DNA of 64,000 nucleotides from Prevotella sp. (GTDB lineage Bacteria; Bacteroidota; Bacteroidia; Bacteroidales; Bacteroidaceae), in NCBI GenBank assembly GCA_022771265.1, contig JALFCG010000136.1, forward strand, positions 1 to 64,000, given 5' to 3'. The notes beneath the pieces are model-generated. The model was not told the origin of the DNA. It was given only the letters and a program-made list of their open reading frames with translations, and did no database searches. Made by a program: the position numbers and the translations under genes. Positions 63,239 through 64,000 of this stretch are shown here, piece after piece. The first letter of the stretch is position 1. Every line of letters begins with the position of its first letter.

Positions 63239-64000
63239 ATGATCATGACAGACAAATGGACTAAACAACTGCAAAGAAAGATGGCTGGTTTCGAAAAACC
63301 TGCCCCCGAGCTGTCGTGGTCGGATATCGACAACGCACTCAAAGCACGAAAGGGTTCAGGAAAGGCTTCCATCGTGCCGCTTTGGGCTAAGCGTGCAGCG
63401 GCTGTAGCTGCTGCGGTAGCCGTGATTGGCGGTGTCACAATGATGGTGAACAAGGAAACGGAAGTACCGACTGTCACAGCCACTGTGGCAAAGCAGGTGG
63501 AGACGCTGGCTGATAACACCGTGACTGCTTCAGCGACGGAACCTGTGGCTGCAGGCTGCCATAACCGTGGAAATACCGGACGGATATCGGAAAGCGGCAC
63601 ACGGCAGGAAGAGACGGCGCTTGATATGCAAGAGATGACCGATATGGAAGCGCAGGTTGAGACAGCACCGGAGACACAGGAGGAAAAACCGGAGCCAACG
63701 GAACGTCAAAATCCTAAAGCAAAGGCTACAACACGGTCGGCATATAACTATTATGACACTGACAGAAAGCGTGCAGGCTCCTCGTTGCACAGAGCGTCGT
63801 CGAACTTTGCCATTGACGTTCATGCCCAGGGGCTTCTCGGCAACGACAATACAAGCAACGGCAATATGTACGCGTCGAGTATAACCATGAGCAGTGCGCC
63901 GACTTACAGTGCGGGAGAGATGCAGATGACAGGAAAATACTACCCGTTGCTGAACCTTCAGTCGGCTCCGACAATCGATTACGACCACGACCTCCCGATA
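63239..64000 (+). CDS. Probable dual-membrane-spanning anti-sigma factor, truncated by window end
   Basis: 254 codons are visible, with no stop. Residues 1-50 are a cytosolic helical part (MIMTDKWTKQLQRKMAGFEK), residues about 51-69 one membrane helix (AAAVAAAVAVIGGVTMMV). A disordered Thr/Glu/Pro-rich stretch (about 75-165) follows. From about residue 185, FAIDVHAQGLLGN begins strand-like sequence that would start an outer-membrane beta barrel continuing off the window. An anti-sigma factor with both an inner-membrane helix and an outer-membrane barrel matches the Dma class described in B. thetaiotaomicron, where the locus also involves a NigD protein. The barrel is inferred, since most of it is outside the window. 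A second in-frame ATG is at 63245. Confidence 0.7.
   Translation, partial: MIMTDKWTKQLQRKMAGFEKPAPELSWSDIDNALKARKGSGKASIVPLWAKRAAAVAAAVAVIGGVTMMVNKETEVPTVTATVAKQVETLADNTVTASATEPVAAGCHNRGNTGRISESGTRQEETALDMQEMTDMEAQVETAPETQEEKPEPTERQNPKAKATTRSAYNYYDTDRKRAGSSLHRASSNFAIDVHAQGLLGNDNTSNGNMYASSITMSSAPTYSAGEMQMTGKYYPLLNLQSAPTIDYDHDLPI

Overview
The window looks like chromosomal DNA of a Prevotella-like member of the Bacteroidales. Supporting this are a SusC/SusD pair with FecR and an ECF sigma factor, NigD-like, LruC and smalltalk lipoproteins, DUF4369/DUF4252-type proteins, acyl-CoA ligase next to prfB, and many promoters with the Bacteroidetes -7 element TAnnTTTG, several with TTTG about 19-20 nt upstream. 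I see no transposase, integrase, phage structural gene, CRISPR array, tRNA or rRNA.

Layout. 1-2718: 5' part of a large LruC-domain lipoprotein gene, then a 900-bp gap holding a truncated HU-like remnant and the first copy of an unusual palindromic repeat element. 2719-10275: GH35 beta-galactosidase, M20 peptidase, acyl-CoA ligase, prfB, a tiny membrane protein, a CYTH protein and a VanZ-like protein. 10349-15223: two tandem sodium symporters with a helix-hairpin-helix protein, and a thioredoxin-like lipoprotein without its CxxC. 15374-26142: GH8 enzyme, ettA, an rRNA/tRNA methyltransferase, CoA-transferase, pseudouridine synthase, M16 peptidase, A-type flavoprotein, PfkB kinase and LOG protein. 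26143-27413: no conventional long gene, but a probable small RNA, a 40-residue smalltalk lipoprotein and the second repeat copy.

27414-37466 is a glycan-uptake locus: phosphoesterase, SusD, SusC with STN domain, FecR anti-sigma, ECF sigma, an alpha/beta esterase and a divergent SGNH esterase. 37487-43597 holds a Nudix hydrolase, topA and a tight aroK-speA-argB run. 43744-45276 is a sigma / anti-sigma-like / DUF4252 operon with an ECF-type promoter. 45569-49483 holds pnp, ruvB and coaD. 49480-56039 holds an SPFH protein, a compact sigma / anti-sigma / outer-membrane-receptor operon and a heparinase II/III-like protein. 56252-61750 holds a lipoprotein, rmuC, the third repeat copy, radC, a GT2 glycosyltransferase, efp and rpmH. 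61949-64000 is a NigD lipoprotein, an ECF sigma and the start of a probable two-membrane-spanning anti-sigma factor.

The most unusual feature is the repeat family at 2059-2600, 26699-27126 and 58690-59010. Each copy has a long AT palindrome flanked by inverted blocks of GTAAC-containing short repeats. Two copies sit in front of decayed HU/smalltalk genes. The AT palindromes of the first two copies differ in both arms at once, so complementarity is preserved. The window also has four separate ECF sigma/anti-sigma systems.
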